Assembly (NCBI GenBank): GCA_024803745.1
Contig: JANJXV010000025.1
Span: 22,579,110-22,643,109 of the forward strand
DNA from: Megascapheus bottae
Lineage: Eukaryota; Chordata; Mammalia; Rodentia; Geomyidae
DNA length: 64,000 nt
Reading direction: 5' to 3'
The notes under the pieces are model-generated. The model saw only the letters and a list, made by a program, of their open reading frames with translations. It was not told the DNA's origin and searched no databases. The translations under genes and the position numbers were made by a program. Shown one piece after another: positions 1 to 9,846 of the stretch; within the stretch, counting starts at the first letter, position 1, and each line of letters begins with the position of its first letter.

Positions 1-910
1 TTGCTGTAGAATCAGCAATCGTCTGAATCCAGATGGAGGCCTACGGGGCTGTGAGTCACTCACATTCTTTATTTGCTTTCCTGGTAATGGTAGGTGACCC
101 ATATAAAAATGAAAGTGATGGCATTTGGCTTTCTGTAGATTTTTAAAAAAGGATTTAGTTGGCTTATGTTGGGTTTTTGTTTAGTTTCTTCCTTTTTAAA
201 ATGCTGATTGACTCACCAGTGAAATATGTAGTGAAATAGTTTTGCTCATTTATGGTGTGGGTGCTAAGGAATTTGCATAACATTATGTCAACTAATTCTC
301 ACAACTACCTGCAGAGTAGATTACTGTTCAAAGTTTGTTTTGCAAGCTAGCAAGAAAGTTGAGGCTCAGAGAAGTTCAGTAATTTACTCAAGGTCATGGA
401 GATAAGAAAGAGGTGTAGTTACTTAAGCGAAATTGTAGCTGACTCCTGAGCCCTAGTGAGGGCTCAGTTCAGTTGAAATCTAGTTATTTGCCTAGCAACA
501 GAATCCACACATATACAGGAATGGAAGGACCCAGGTGGAATGCTGAGGGATTTGTGCAGGTGCCACAGTGAAGGAACAAAACTGGGGTGTGGGCTGAATT
601 CAGAGGAGGACTTTATTCTTTTCTGTTTCTCTTTTTCCTCACATTCTGGTGGGCAGAGACTGACAGGGAAACTTAACTGTATTTGGGCTTATCCCTCATT
701 GTGTTCAGGATGTGAGCAAGGCCAAAGGTGCTGGCAGGGCTGGGTAACTGGGCAGCAGCTAAGCTTGTTTTCTTTCCTCTGTGGACCCAAAGTTGTCATC
801 TGCTTTCCTGCTGATTGCTGATGGCCCTGCGCTGATTTGGTAGTGGTATATCAGTGTTCCAACATGGCTTCCTAAATTGTGCTAGTTACAACCTTTAAAA
901 AGTCATAGTT
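1..910. other. XPO6 intron 1, no feature seen
   Basis: Unique-looking intronic sequence. I see no exon with flanking splice sites, no CpG-rich promoter and no recognisable repeat. A short ORF at 540-821 has no family resemblance I can see. Confidence 0.6.
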
Positions 911-913
911 GGA

Positions 914-1095
914 GGGGCTGGGAGTTTGACCTAGTGGTAGAGTGCTTGCCTGGCATGCACAAAGACCCAGGTCTGATTCCTCAGTACCACATACGTAGAA
1001 AAAAGCCAGAAATGGTAGAGCTCAGGTGGTAGAGCTCTAGCCTTGAGAAAGTCCAAGAACAGTGCTCAGGCCCTGAGCTCAAGCCCAGAACTGGC
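914..1095 (+). repeat. IDL-Geo SINE with CA-rich tail
   Basis: Full dimer: an ID/tRNA-Ala-like left half (GGCTGGGAGTTTGACCTAG, then a B-box-like stretch at about 970) and the Geo right half ending ACTGGC. The tail is CA-rich (1096-1127). An 11-bp target duplication AGTCATAGTTG flanks it at 901-911 and 1128-1138. Confidence 0.9.
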
Positions 1096-1524
1096 GCCCT
1101 CGCGTACACACAGGTACACACACACACAGTCATAGTTGAAATGGACTGAATCTCCTGCCTAGTGTTCTGCAGAGAGCCCAGAGCCATGTGAGCCCCAAGT
1201 TAGGGTTGTTATACAGACTTCTTACCCTTTGTACTGTGGCCATCTGTGTGATGGGAGGAGCTCACAGAAGTCCTAGCCAGGAAGAGGCACTTCCTACAAA
1301 ACACTTGCACAGCACCTCTCACTTCCTGCAGAATGGGAGTCCATTCAAAAGTCCCTCCAACAGCTGCTCCTATGGCCTCATTCTCTGTTGTGGAGAGTAT
1401 GAGGTCCTATTGGGCCACTGGGCCAATGAGAGCTTTCACAAATGTGACAGAACAGCAGTTAAAATGATAGTATTAGAGTTGTGCTGAGTGCATTCACACA
1501 GCTTAGCTGATAACTTAGGGGGTT

Positions 1525-1610
1525 TGTGTGGGCTGGGGATTTAGGTTTCAGTTGTAGAGCACTTGCATAGTATGTATAAGGTGGATGGCATTTTATACCA
1601 AAGATGCTCC
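1525..1610 (+). repeat. Degenerate ID-like fragment
   Basis: GGCTGGGGATTTAGGTTTCA and TAGAGCACTTGCATAG recall an ID monomer. The second half is diverged, so the call is weak. Sequence between this and the preceding SINE (1139-1524) shows nothing else. Confidence 0.4.
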
Positions 1611-1834
1611 AGGAGCTTTCCAAGTTTGCCAGGAGTGGCTCCACGTGTCATTCTTTGCTGCTGTGTATGCACTGATGCCCATGAAATGAAGCCTGCACTT
1701 TCTTGTGGATTGTATAGACAGCCCCCTTTTCTGTGTAGCCTCATTCTGGCTTTGACCTATATTCAGAGATGGATATCTATCCCACAAGTAGAAACAGCAT
1801 TAGAATATATTCTGTCTCTCTCTCTTGTTAGTCA

Positions 1835-2026
1835 TAGAGCTTGAACTCGGCCTGGGCACTGTCCCTGAAATTTTTGGGTCAAGGTTAGCACTCTGCCACT
1901 TTGAGCCACAGCTCCATTTACAGTTTTTGGGTGGCTACTTGGAGAAAAGAGTCTCAGACTTTCTGCATGGGCTGGCTTTGAACTGTGATACTGTGGATTA
2001 CAGGCTTGAGCCATGAGCACCTGGCT
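1835..2026 (-). repeat. B1-Geo dimeric SINE
   Basis: Antisense copy. The Geo-like half (TTGAACTC, GCCTGGGCACTGTCCCTGA) is followed by a 7SL/B1-like half (GGCTGGCTTTGAAC, GATTACAGGCTTGAGCCATG). Diverged. Confidence 0.8.
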
Positions 2027-2542
2027 AGAGTGTATTCTCTTGGGCCTTCCTGTTACTTCCTTTCTCTAGTTGTCAGTTCCCTGATGGCTGCACCATGTGG
2101 CACTCCTCATCTGCCAGGTAGAATGTTATTTGTGTATCAGAACACTGCCTACATGGATCTGGAACCGTTGCATGGCTTCTCTCATATGTGAATGTTAGGC
2201 CTAAAATATAAATGTAAACACAGGATTGTATATGTTTGTGTGTATAATGAATGTATATACATACATGCTTGAGACCCTGGTGAAACCCCTTTGAACAATT
2301 AAGATCCACATTAACAAAAAATATTGGAAAGTTGAAGTATGTTAGGAGTAAAGGTATAGGGATTAATGGGAGTAGGGCCAGATGAATGTGAAGGGAGAAG
2401 GAGGGTAAAAATAGTCAAAATATGTACATGTGTGGAAGTGGAACAAGGAAACTTGATGAGTCTGGCTTGGGAAGGAAAGAAAGGGAGAGAGAAGAAGAAG
2501 GGAGAATGATGGAGGGAATGGTTATGATCAAGATGTATTGGA
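2027..2542. other. XPO6 intron 1, no feature seen
   Basis: Unremarkable intronic sequence with a TA/TG-rich patch near 2228-2275 and a purine-rich patch near 2460-2520. No exon or repeat family recognised. Confidence 0.5.
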
Positions 2543-2726
2543 GGGCTGGGAGTGTGGCCTAGTGGTAGAGTGCTTGTCTAGCACTGGGTTCCATTCCTTG
2601 GTATCACATAAACGAAAAAGGCTGGAAGTGGTACTGGGGCTCAAGTGGTAGAGCACTAGCCTTGAGAATGCCCAAGGACAGTGCTCAGGACCTGAGTTGA
2701 AGCCTCAGGACTGGCAGGAAAAAAAT
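2543..2726 (+). repeat. IDL-Geo SINE
   Basis: Sense full-length dimer from GGGCTGGGAGTGTGGCCTAG to GGACTGGC and a short A tail. A possible 7-bp duplication ATGTATT lies on both sides. The left half has a small deletion before its B box. Confidence 0.85.
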
Positions 2727-2732
2727 GTATTA

Positions 2733-3349
2733 GTTACAAAAATGGGCATGTTAAAATGGAATCTTCCTGCACAAGTAATTAATGCTAAGAAAGAAAACTG
2801 CCTAACTTCATGCTAAACTGTTGCACCTGCTTACCCTCAAGGAAACCTGTCCTCTGCTGTTAACTCTCCCAGACCACCTTGTAGGGGGCAAGTGGTAAAA
2901 CCAGTTCAGAGTGAGAAGTGGACCAGGCAGTGTTGCCAATCACCAGGAAGTCACTGGACTTGAACCGTGCTTGGGTTCTTGAGACTTAAGAGCCACTGCC
3001 TAGATCCTGGGAGGGAAAGAAGTAATTATCTGTTCCCCATCCCAGTAGTCTGTTTAGAACACAGTCTGGAGCTTTGGCTAAAATCACAGAACTGTTAATT
3101 TCTGGATCAGTGCAGTGTCATTCAGGATGAGGGTGGAATCGGTTTTACAAGAAAGTCTGGCTGTTAAACAGGGCAGCTGGTAATAGCAACTGAAATGAAA
3201 TTACATAGGAGCAGTTTTAAATTTGCAGCATGCTCTTACAGTGTGGTCTGTCAGTGTCATGCCTGTATGTCACCTGAGCTTTAGCATTGCTGTTGTGAAG
3301 TTGGACTTGCTATTCTTTGGGTTGTTTCTGGCTGAAGAGTCTATGGACC
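2733..3349. other. XPO6 intron 1, no feature seen
   Basis: No exon, RNA or repeat recognised. Confidence 0.5.
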
Positions 3350-3360
3350 TGTTTTTAGAA

Positions 3361-3716
3361 TTCGTTTCGTTTCTTTTCTTTTTTTTTTTTTTTTTTTTTT
3401 GCCAGTCCTAGGGCTTGATCTCAGGGCCTGAGCTGAGATCCTTGGGCTTTCCAAGGCTAGAGTTCTACCACTTTAGCCACAGAGCCACTTCTGTCTTTAA
3501 AAAATTAAAAAAAAAATTTTTTTATGCCAATTGTGGGGCTTGAACTCAGGGCTTGGGTACTGTTCTTGGACTTTTTTTTCCCCCATGGCTAGAGCTCTAC
3601 CACTTGAGCCACAGCACCACTTCCAACATTTTTCTATGTATGTGGTACTGAGGAATTGAACCCGGGACTTCATGCATGCTGGGCTAGCTCTCTACCACTA
3701 GGCCAAACTCCGGCCC
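3361..3716 (-). repeat. Trimeric SINE, IDL-Geo-Geo
   Basis: On the minus strand, a full IDL-Geo (3526-3716) is followed by an A/T-rich linker (about 3494-3525) and a second Geo half (3401-3499) with poly-A tail (3379-3400 as T). One 10-bp duplication TGTTTTTAGA at 3350-3359 and 3718-3727 brackets the whole block, so it looks like a single insertion. Confidence 0.75.
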
Positions 3717-3727
3717 TTGTTTTTAGA

Positions 3728-4404
3728 GTTTCTTGGTAGCATACCTTGTGTTCATATGCTCAGTCACTGTGCTTGTAGTTTAACTGACTAAGCTAGCAGA
3801 TAAAAACATTCATTCTCTGGGATGTGTACCTGGGAATAAGAAGCAGATGGCTTGGTGAAGGGAGTGCCTATTCTTGGGTGATTACACATTTATTTTGGAC
3901 ACTTTCTTGCAGAAAAACTATTTTTAAAATACTCTTTTGGCTGTCTAAAGCCTCTAGGATATAAATAAAAATATAAAATACATATGCTGAAGCTGCTAGT
4001 GCATATGGTTGTTGCCCAGTTTTTAGTGTTTAGCCTATGTAGCATTTCAAAAAGAGTGGGTGAAAATAAGCCTGGCATCTGAGAGAACAAATTAGTGTCT
4101 TCCCTCCCCTCTGTACCACTCTTTTCCTTCCTCTTTGCCTCTGCCAAGCCAGCTTAGAGCAGTGAGGAGCAAGGTGGGGGGGTGGGGGTGGGGGTGGGAT
4201 ACCAGTCCACCAGATGAAATTTAAAAAGTGCTCTATTTGGAAATCATTTCATATGGACAGAGATCGTAGATAATGAGTTGTCCTTGTTAAATTTGGACTT
4301 ATACCTGTTGTAGCCTACTACCTGTATTTGGTATGATTTTTAGTAGGGATATTCTCTTACATAACCATGTTATACTTACTAGTTTCAATTAATTTAAGTT
4401 GCAT
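3728..4404. other. XPO6 intron 1, G-rich patch only
   Basis: Apart from a GGGGGT-type repeat at about 4173-4197, I see no recognisable feature. Confidence 0.5.
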
Positions 4405-4592
4405 CAGGGCTTTGTGCTCTCATTTGGCCTTTTTGCTCAAGGCTGGTGTTTTACCACTTCTAACTTTTCCTTGGTTAATTGGAGATAAGAGTCTTAAAGA
4501 CGTTCCTGCCTAGGCTGGCTTTCAACCTTGATCCTTAGAGCTCATATTTTTGAGTAGGATTTCAGGAGGGAGCCGCTAGCACCCAGCTTCAT
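4405..4592 (-). repeat. Old B1-Geo SINE
   Basis: Diverged antisense copy: CTCAAGGCTGGTGTTTTACC, TTAATTGGAGATAAGAGTCT and GCCTAGGCTGGCTTTCAACC are recognisable in the family order. Confidence 0.65.
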
Positions 4593-4739
4593 CTGCCATC
4601 TGTATTCCAGTTTTGTCAGTTGCTCAGTTTTGATCTTTATAGCTTATTAATTTTTTTTGTAGTACTAACATTTAAACTTAGAGCCTCATTAGTGTTCAGA
4701 ATTGTTATTCTGAATTTTTGAGGGCAGTATTATTATTTT

Positions 4740-5017
4740 TTCACCCCTGGGTCAGGGGGCTTGAACTCTGGGCCTGGACACTGTCCCTGAGCTCTTCAAC
4801 TCGAGGCTACCATCCTACCCCTGGGCCTGGGCATTGTCCCTGAGCTCTTCAGCTTAAGGCCAGACCTTTGAGCCCCACTTTCTGTTTTCTAGTGATTAAT
4901 TGAAGATAGGAGTCTTTTCATTCTTTAGTATTTGGGATGGCTTTGAACTGCAATCCTCAGATGAGCTCAGCCTCCTGAGTAGCTAGGATTACAGATGTGA
5001 GTCACTGTGCCGGGCTT
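4740..5017 (-). repeat. B1-Geo SINE with internal duplication
   Basis: Antisense copy. The segment GGCCTGG-CA-TGTCCCTGAGCTCTTCA occurs twice in its Geo half (from about 4769 and from about 4823), making it longer than its relatives. The B1 half ends with GATTACAGATGTGAGTCACT. Confidence 0.8.
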
Positions 5018-5468
5018 GAGACCAGTATTCTTATGCATTGGAGCTAATTAGTAGCTGTTATATCGTCCAGGAGTACATGGAGAGGTTTTCCCAGCATGAA
5101 ACTGACTCTCCTGTCTGCAAAGATGTTTCCTTTATTTGGTCCCCATGGAAATGTGACATGCTGCGGTGACCATATCACTCCCACAGTGGGACTGGCTGAG
5201 CTCTGTGGTGGCCCAAAATCTGGGAAGTCATCTTGCTTCTGACCTCTGAGCCTCAGTAGTAGTTAGATCTTCTGTTCATGAAAGAGACAGAGAATCTAAT
5301 GAGTTACTGAGGACTGATGAAGTTGGGCACTTTACTTACAGATCTCTCCAATATCTTCACCTGTCTAAAGGTCATTTGTCTTCCCCTTGATTTGTTTAAG
5401 TTACTTTATATTGTGATAATCAGTTCTTGATCATTTACCATATTACCTCCTGTTCTGTGGCTTTTTTA

Positions 5469-5470
<2 letters not shown>
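5018..5470. other. XPO6 intron 1, no feature seen
   Basis: No exon, RNA or repeat recognised. Confidence 0.5.

Positions 5471-5500
<30 letters not shown>
5471..5500. repeat. (AC)15 microsatellite
   Basis: Perfect AC dinucleotide run. Confidence 0.97.
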
Positions 5501-5502
<2 letters not shown>

Positions 5503-5559
5503 TGCGTTATCTGATGAATGTTCCAGTTTGTCACCTTTCCTTCCTGCTTAGTTCTTTTT

Positions 5560-5762
5560 TTTTTTTTTTTTTTTTTTGCCAGTCCTGGGCTTGAGCTCAG
5601 GGCCTGAGCACTGTCCTTGGACTTTCTCAAGGCTAGAGCTCTACCACTTGAGCCTCAGCATCACTTCCGGCTTTTTTCTATGTATGTGATACTGAGGAAT
5701 CGAACCCGGGTCTTCATGCATGCTAGGCAAGCACTTTAACCACTAGGCCAAACTCCCGGCCC
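5560..5762 (-). repeat. IDL-Geo SINE with 18-bp target duplication
   Basis: Antisense full-length copy: poly-T tail to 5577, GCCAG junction, Geo half, IDL half ending CTCCCGGCC. TCCTGCTTAGTTCTTTTT is repeated exactly at 5542-5559 and 5763-5780, so this is a recent insertion. Confidence 0.95.
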
Positions 5763-5780
5763 TCCTGCTTAGTTCTTTTT

Positions 5781-6225
5781 GTCTGGTTTTGAGGTAGAAA
5801 AAAAATATCAGGATCTCAAGATTATGACATTATTCTATAGAGACTTTGTTGTATTTTTTTCACACTTTATATGTAATCTAACTCGATTCCTTGGTGTGTG
5901 TGCTCTGTCTCACTTAGGTTTAATTTTTAAAATTGATTGGCTTATTTTAATGAAATTTACATGGCCTCCAAATGGTACATTTGGAATTACAAATTTTAAT
6001 AACTCATGTTATTTATATCATATAGTCTGTCTACCAGTAACATAGTTTTTTCAGCATGGGCTAATGCCAAAATTGTGAATAAGGGAACTTTGTGCATGTA
6101 CACATACACAATCCTACTGCAAACTTAATTACTGCCCTACATTTCAGCAAGAATACACATTGCATTTGTATAGCTTCTTCCCCCTATATTACACTGTGAA
6201 AGAAGTATGTTATTTACTGTACTTC
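5781..6225. other. XPO6 intron 1, no feature seen
   Basis: AT-rich intronic sequence without recognisable features. Confidence 0.5.
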
Positions 6226-6321
6226 CTAAAAAAACAAATTCCTGTGTAGTATATGCCTCTCTACATTTATTGCCTAAAAAAATAAACTCCCATATAGTGT
6301 AAATCTCTCTACATTTATTGC
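6226..6321. repeat. Tandem duplication of a 48-bp unit
   Basis: Two adjacent 48-bp units (6226-6273 and 6274-6321), both beginning CTAAAAAAA and ending CTCTCTACATTTATTGC, differing at a handful of sites. Confidence 0.9.
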
Positions 6322-8190
6322 CAAAGGAAGAGCACAATATAAGTTTATGGTTACTGGTTAAACAGAGAGAAGCAGTAACACTCCAGCACTGAAGCTTAGT
6401 CCTGATCAGAAGGTTGGCTGACTTATCAACACCTGTCCATCTTGGCTCTGTAATGGGAAGAAAACTCAATGCATGATTGCTTTGGATAGTTTGAGATACC
6501 TTTTATGTAATTTTGCTAGATACCTTGAGATATCAATAACATTTCTATTTAACATATTTGCCTTAATGAAACCTAAGCTGTGGAGTCATCAGTATATCCT
6601 TGTGATTTGTACATTGATTTCCATCAACTGCTTTTTCTCGTCTGGGAAACAATAAAATTATTTTAGGTCAAGGACTGCCTGTTAGAATGTGTACAAAGAC
6701 ACCAAGGAAAATGTGTATGACTTTGTATCTCCCTGTAGATACAGAATCATGAGTGTCTGAGCTGGATTTAGGAAAATCCTGTTTGGAAGAGGGAGATTAG
6801 TTATATTCTATGAACTGACTACTCAATGGGAAATCCCATTCAGGAGACTTATGTCTGTGCAAACTCACTGTGCTGAAAGTGACAGTAGTTTCTAGAATAA
6901 AAGAAACTGTAATCTTACAAATTTCAGGCTAAGTCCAGTTGCACATTTTAACCATTAAACCAGGATATTACTTAGTTTTAAACTGATCTTCCTAGGTTTT
7001 TCAGATCTGGAGGTGTAAATTTCAACAAGATAGGAGGCAGTATATGAATCTTGAGTGTTCTAGAACTAGTACAAGGCAGGAGATGAAGGCTGAATCCCCT
7101 TTGAGAATTTTCACACATTGCTTATCCCTAGCCTGTAGTGTCAGTTGGTTTTTGTTTTCTTATTCTATGTGTTTTATTGCTTGAAAGTGTAGTCTTGAGT
7201 GGAATACTACCACTTCTTTACATCACCGTCTGGATTTGGGCTTTGCCACTCTGTTGAAACAGTGGCAGAGGTTCTAGTGGCCTTCCTGACAGGGAAGTGA
7301 GAGAATCTTCCAGGATCCTTTAACCTTTTGCAGGTTTTGAACACATCCTTTTTTTTTTTTTGTCTTTTCTGATTATCTGACTTTGGCATAGTTCTCAATC
7401 TCCTTTTTGAGTCCTCTGCAGAATGTAAATAGCTTTATTTTGAAAATGAGTCTGAAAAACCCCAGTAGATATGTTTGTGGTAAAGCCCCAAGGGTGGATA
7501 TCTCTGATTTTAGAGTAGGCCTGACCACTTCTTTTTTGCATTGTTCTTGCTTGCCTTGGCCTGTTTTCATGTAGTGTCTAAGACCAAGTGAAAATTAGGG
7601 CAGCATAACTACTAGTTAGATAATGCCTTACAGTTTATGTAGTAGTTTTACATGGATCACCTCATTTGATCCTGCTAACACCCTGGGAGGCAGGTATTGT
7701 TGGAATTATAGAGGTGATTAAGCATGCAAACATCGCGCTTGCCTGTGCTTGTTGAGGAACAACTGGGGAAGCCAGGGGATCAGACTCCAGAGCTCCTGTA
7801 GCCAGCCCTGGATGGGAGCATCTACCTGTGATTTTTTGTGTGGCTGTGTACATTTCGCAAGTTCTTGAGATGGACCTTAGTTTCTTGAATGTAGGCAGGG
7901 AGCAGAGTCCTCTGGGAGACTGTTAAAACTTGCCAGGAATCATGAAGTCCTCAGATCTCTGCCTGAGGACTGAAAGGGAAATACACTTTGATAGTTGATT
8001 ACCTGGGTGTCATGACCTCAGGGCCTTTTCAGAATCTGCTTTAAGATGTCTTCACATGAGTTGTGATGGAAAGTGTGATTTGAAGGAACTCACTTTGGCT
8101 TGCTCCGGAAGTGAAAGAATTGATACGGAGGTTGGAGTGCACGGAAAAAGTCAAGAATCTGTTGGATCTTATCTGTTGTATGGATTTAAT
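6322..8190. other. XPO6 intron 1, no feature seen
   Basis: About 1.9 kb with no SINE, which is unusual for this window. No exon with splice sites recognised. Confidence 0.5.
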
Positions 8191-8395
8191 GCTGCCTCAT
8201 ACCTGTAATCCTAGCTACTTAGGAGGCTGAGATCTGAGGATCACAGTTCAAAGCCAGCCTGGGTAGGAAAGTCCATGAGACTCTTATCTCCGTTAACCAC
8301 CAGAAAATCAGAAGTGGTGCTAGGACTCAAAGTGGTAGAGCACTTGAGCTGAGATAGTGCCCAGGCCAGCTTCAAGTCCTACAACCAACCGAAAC
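8191..8395 (+). repeat. B1-Geo SINE
   Basis: Sense copy: B1-like half (CCTGTAATCCTAGCTACTTA, AGGAGGCTGAGATCTGAGG) then Geo half (AGAAGTGGTGCTAGGACTC, AGTGCCCAGGC). Confidence 0.85.
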
Positions 8396-8591
8396 AGACA
8401 AACAAGCAAGTATTGCCAAAAGTCCCTGTGAAAATGGGAGCCATGGGTGGACTTGGGGTCAGAAGCCAGGACCTCCCACCAGCTTCATTGCTTCTCTGTG
8501 AGCTGAGTGCCAGGAGCTTGCATGATAGGTAGCCTGGTAGCTGTCATTCCCACACTGTCTGGAAGAGCTCACCTTAATGGAGGTTTTCTTT

Positions 8592-8689
8592 TTTTTTTTT
8601 TATTGTAATTAGTAAAAGGGTTACATGATATTTGCCAGATAGAAGGTGCATTAATTCACATACATTGATACCCTTTCGCATGTCTTGGT
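8592..8689 (-). mobile_element. Short LINE-like 3' end with 14-bp target duplication
   Basis: A minus-strand insert of about 98 bp with AATAAA-like end and poly-A. TGGAGGTTTTCTTT is exactly repeated at 8578-8591 and 8690-8703. The body matches 45145-45230 in this window. It is probably a 5'-truncated L1 3' end; the family is not proven. Confidence 0.65.
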
Positions 8690-8703
8690 TGGAGGTTTTC
8701 TTT

Positions 8704-8872
8704 CTTGTCTCCTTCCCTCCCTCCTTCCCTCCCTCCTTCCCTCCCTCCTTCCCTCCCTCCTTCCCTCCCTCCTTCCCTCCCTCCCTCCCTCCCTCTCCCT
8801 CTCCCTCTCCCTCTCCGTCTCCCTCTCCCTCTCCCTCTCCCTCTCCCTCTCCCTCTCCCTCTCCCTCTCCCT

Positions 8873-8926
<54 letters not shown>

Positions 8927-8941
8927 TTCTTTCATTTTTCT
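8704..8941 (+). repeat. Long polypyrimidine satellite: (CCCTCCTT)n, (CCCTCT)n, (CT)n
   Basis: About 235 bases almost wholly C and T on the coding strand, passing from an 8-mer to a 6-mer to a 2-mer repeat. Long ORFs on both strands here are low-complexity artefacts. Confidence 0.97.
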
Positions 8942-8942
8942 T

Positions 8943-9048
8943 TTGAGACAGGGTCTCACTATACATTCTAGGCTGCCTGAAACTTGGGAATCCTCTCACC
9001 TCAGCCTCCTGAGCCAGTAGGATTACAGCCATATTCCATTGTACCCAA
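8943..9048 (-). repeat. B1 monomer SINE
   Basis: Antisense 7SL-derived monomer: GAGACAGGGTCTCACTATA at its start and CTCAGCCTCCTGAGCCAGTA with GATTACAG near the end. It has no Geo half, unlike most B1-like copies here. Confidence 0.85.
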
Positions 9049-9438
9049 TTGTGTGTGAAGTTTTGGCTCAAGCTCATTGCTGTAGCTTCCCTACTTTACT
9101 GAATGAAAAGAAAGAGGGAAAGGATGAGCATGGGGCTTCTTCTTCTCTTTTACCCCTTCCCAGTAGCTCTGCTGAGAGTCTGGTTCCTTGCTGTTAGAGT
9201 GAGCCTGCCCAGCATGACTTTCAGCTGCACTTTCTTCTCTTTTGGCTGACCATGTAAGATTGAAAGTGACATGACTCCCGCAATGCCTTCCTAGATCCCA
9301 TGAATCCACACAGCAGGCAGGGGAAGTGATGGACCTCAATCAAAACATGGCTGATGACCAGACATCCAAAAAATCAGACAGAGAATGTGGGCTTCCCTGT
9401 ATCACCTTTCCAAAATTGTATTCTGGATTATTTGTTCC
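9049..9438. other. XPO6 intron 1, no feature seen
   Basis: No exon or repeat recognised. Confidence 0.5.
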
Positions 9439-9447
9439 TTTTTTTTT

Positions 9448-9581
9448 CAAGGCCAGAGCTCTACCACTTGAGCCACAGCACCACTTCTGCCTTTTTTTTC
9501 CCCCTATGTATGTGGTATCAAGGAATTGAGGTTTTTGTGCATGCTAGGCAAGCACTGTACCACTAGGCCAAACTCCTGGTA
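9448..9581 (-). repeat. IDL-Geo SINE, Geo end truncated
   Basis: Antisense copy beginning inside the Geo half (CAAGGCCAGAGCTCTACCAC) and running to the end of IDL. It lies about 175 bases upstream of exon 2. Confidence 0.85.
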
Positions 9582-9755
9582 CCCTTTTTGGTGTTGGGTG
9601 TGTGTGTGTGTGGCTTTGTTATGTAGTTGAAGAATGTAGAATCCCAGGTGTTTGAGAGAGTTAACTGCTCTTGCCTTGGTGTGCCCTGGAAGGAACTGAG
9701 GAACTGAACTAGAGATGCAGTTTATGATTTTTTTTTTTTCCAATTCCTTTGTCAG

Positions 9756-9846
9756 GCATCAGAAGAAGCCTCCCTCAGGGCATTGGAGAGTCTGATGACA
9801 GAATTTTTCCATGATTGTACCACCAATGAAAGAAAACGTGAGATAG
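9756..9846 (+). CDS. XPO6: XPO6 exon 2 (residues 2-31 and first base of 32)
   Basis: The acceptor is a T-rich tract ending in GTCAG; the donor is GTGAGT. The exon encodes ASEEASLRALESLMTEFF and the start of the importin-beta N-terminal domain. It begins at the second codon, so exon 1 must end with the ATG and lie upstream of this window. 91 nt, ending in phase 1. Confidence 0.95.

Noticed and set aside
8574..9077. Long ORFs on both strands (up to 167 codons) with Glu-Gly, Arg-Glu or Ser-Pro repeats
   Set aside because: They are readings of a polypyrimidine microsatellite, open in many frames at once.
1..9755. A search for XPO6 exon 1 or promoter in this part
   Set aside because: No CpG-rich stretch and no ATG followed by a good donor in suitable context; exon 1 most likely lies upstream of the window.
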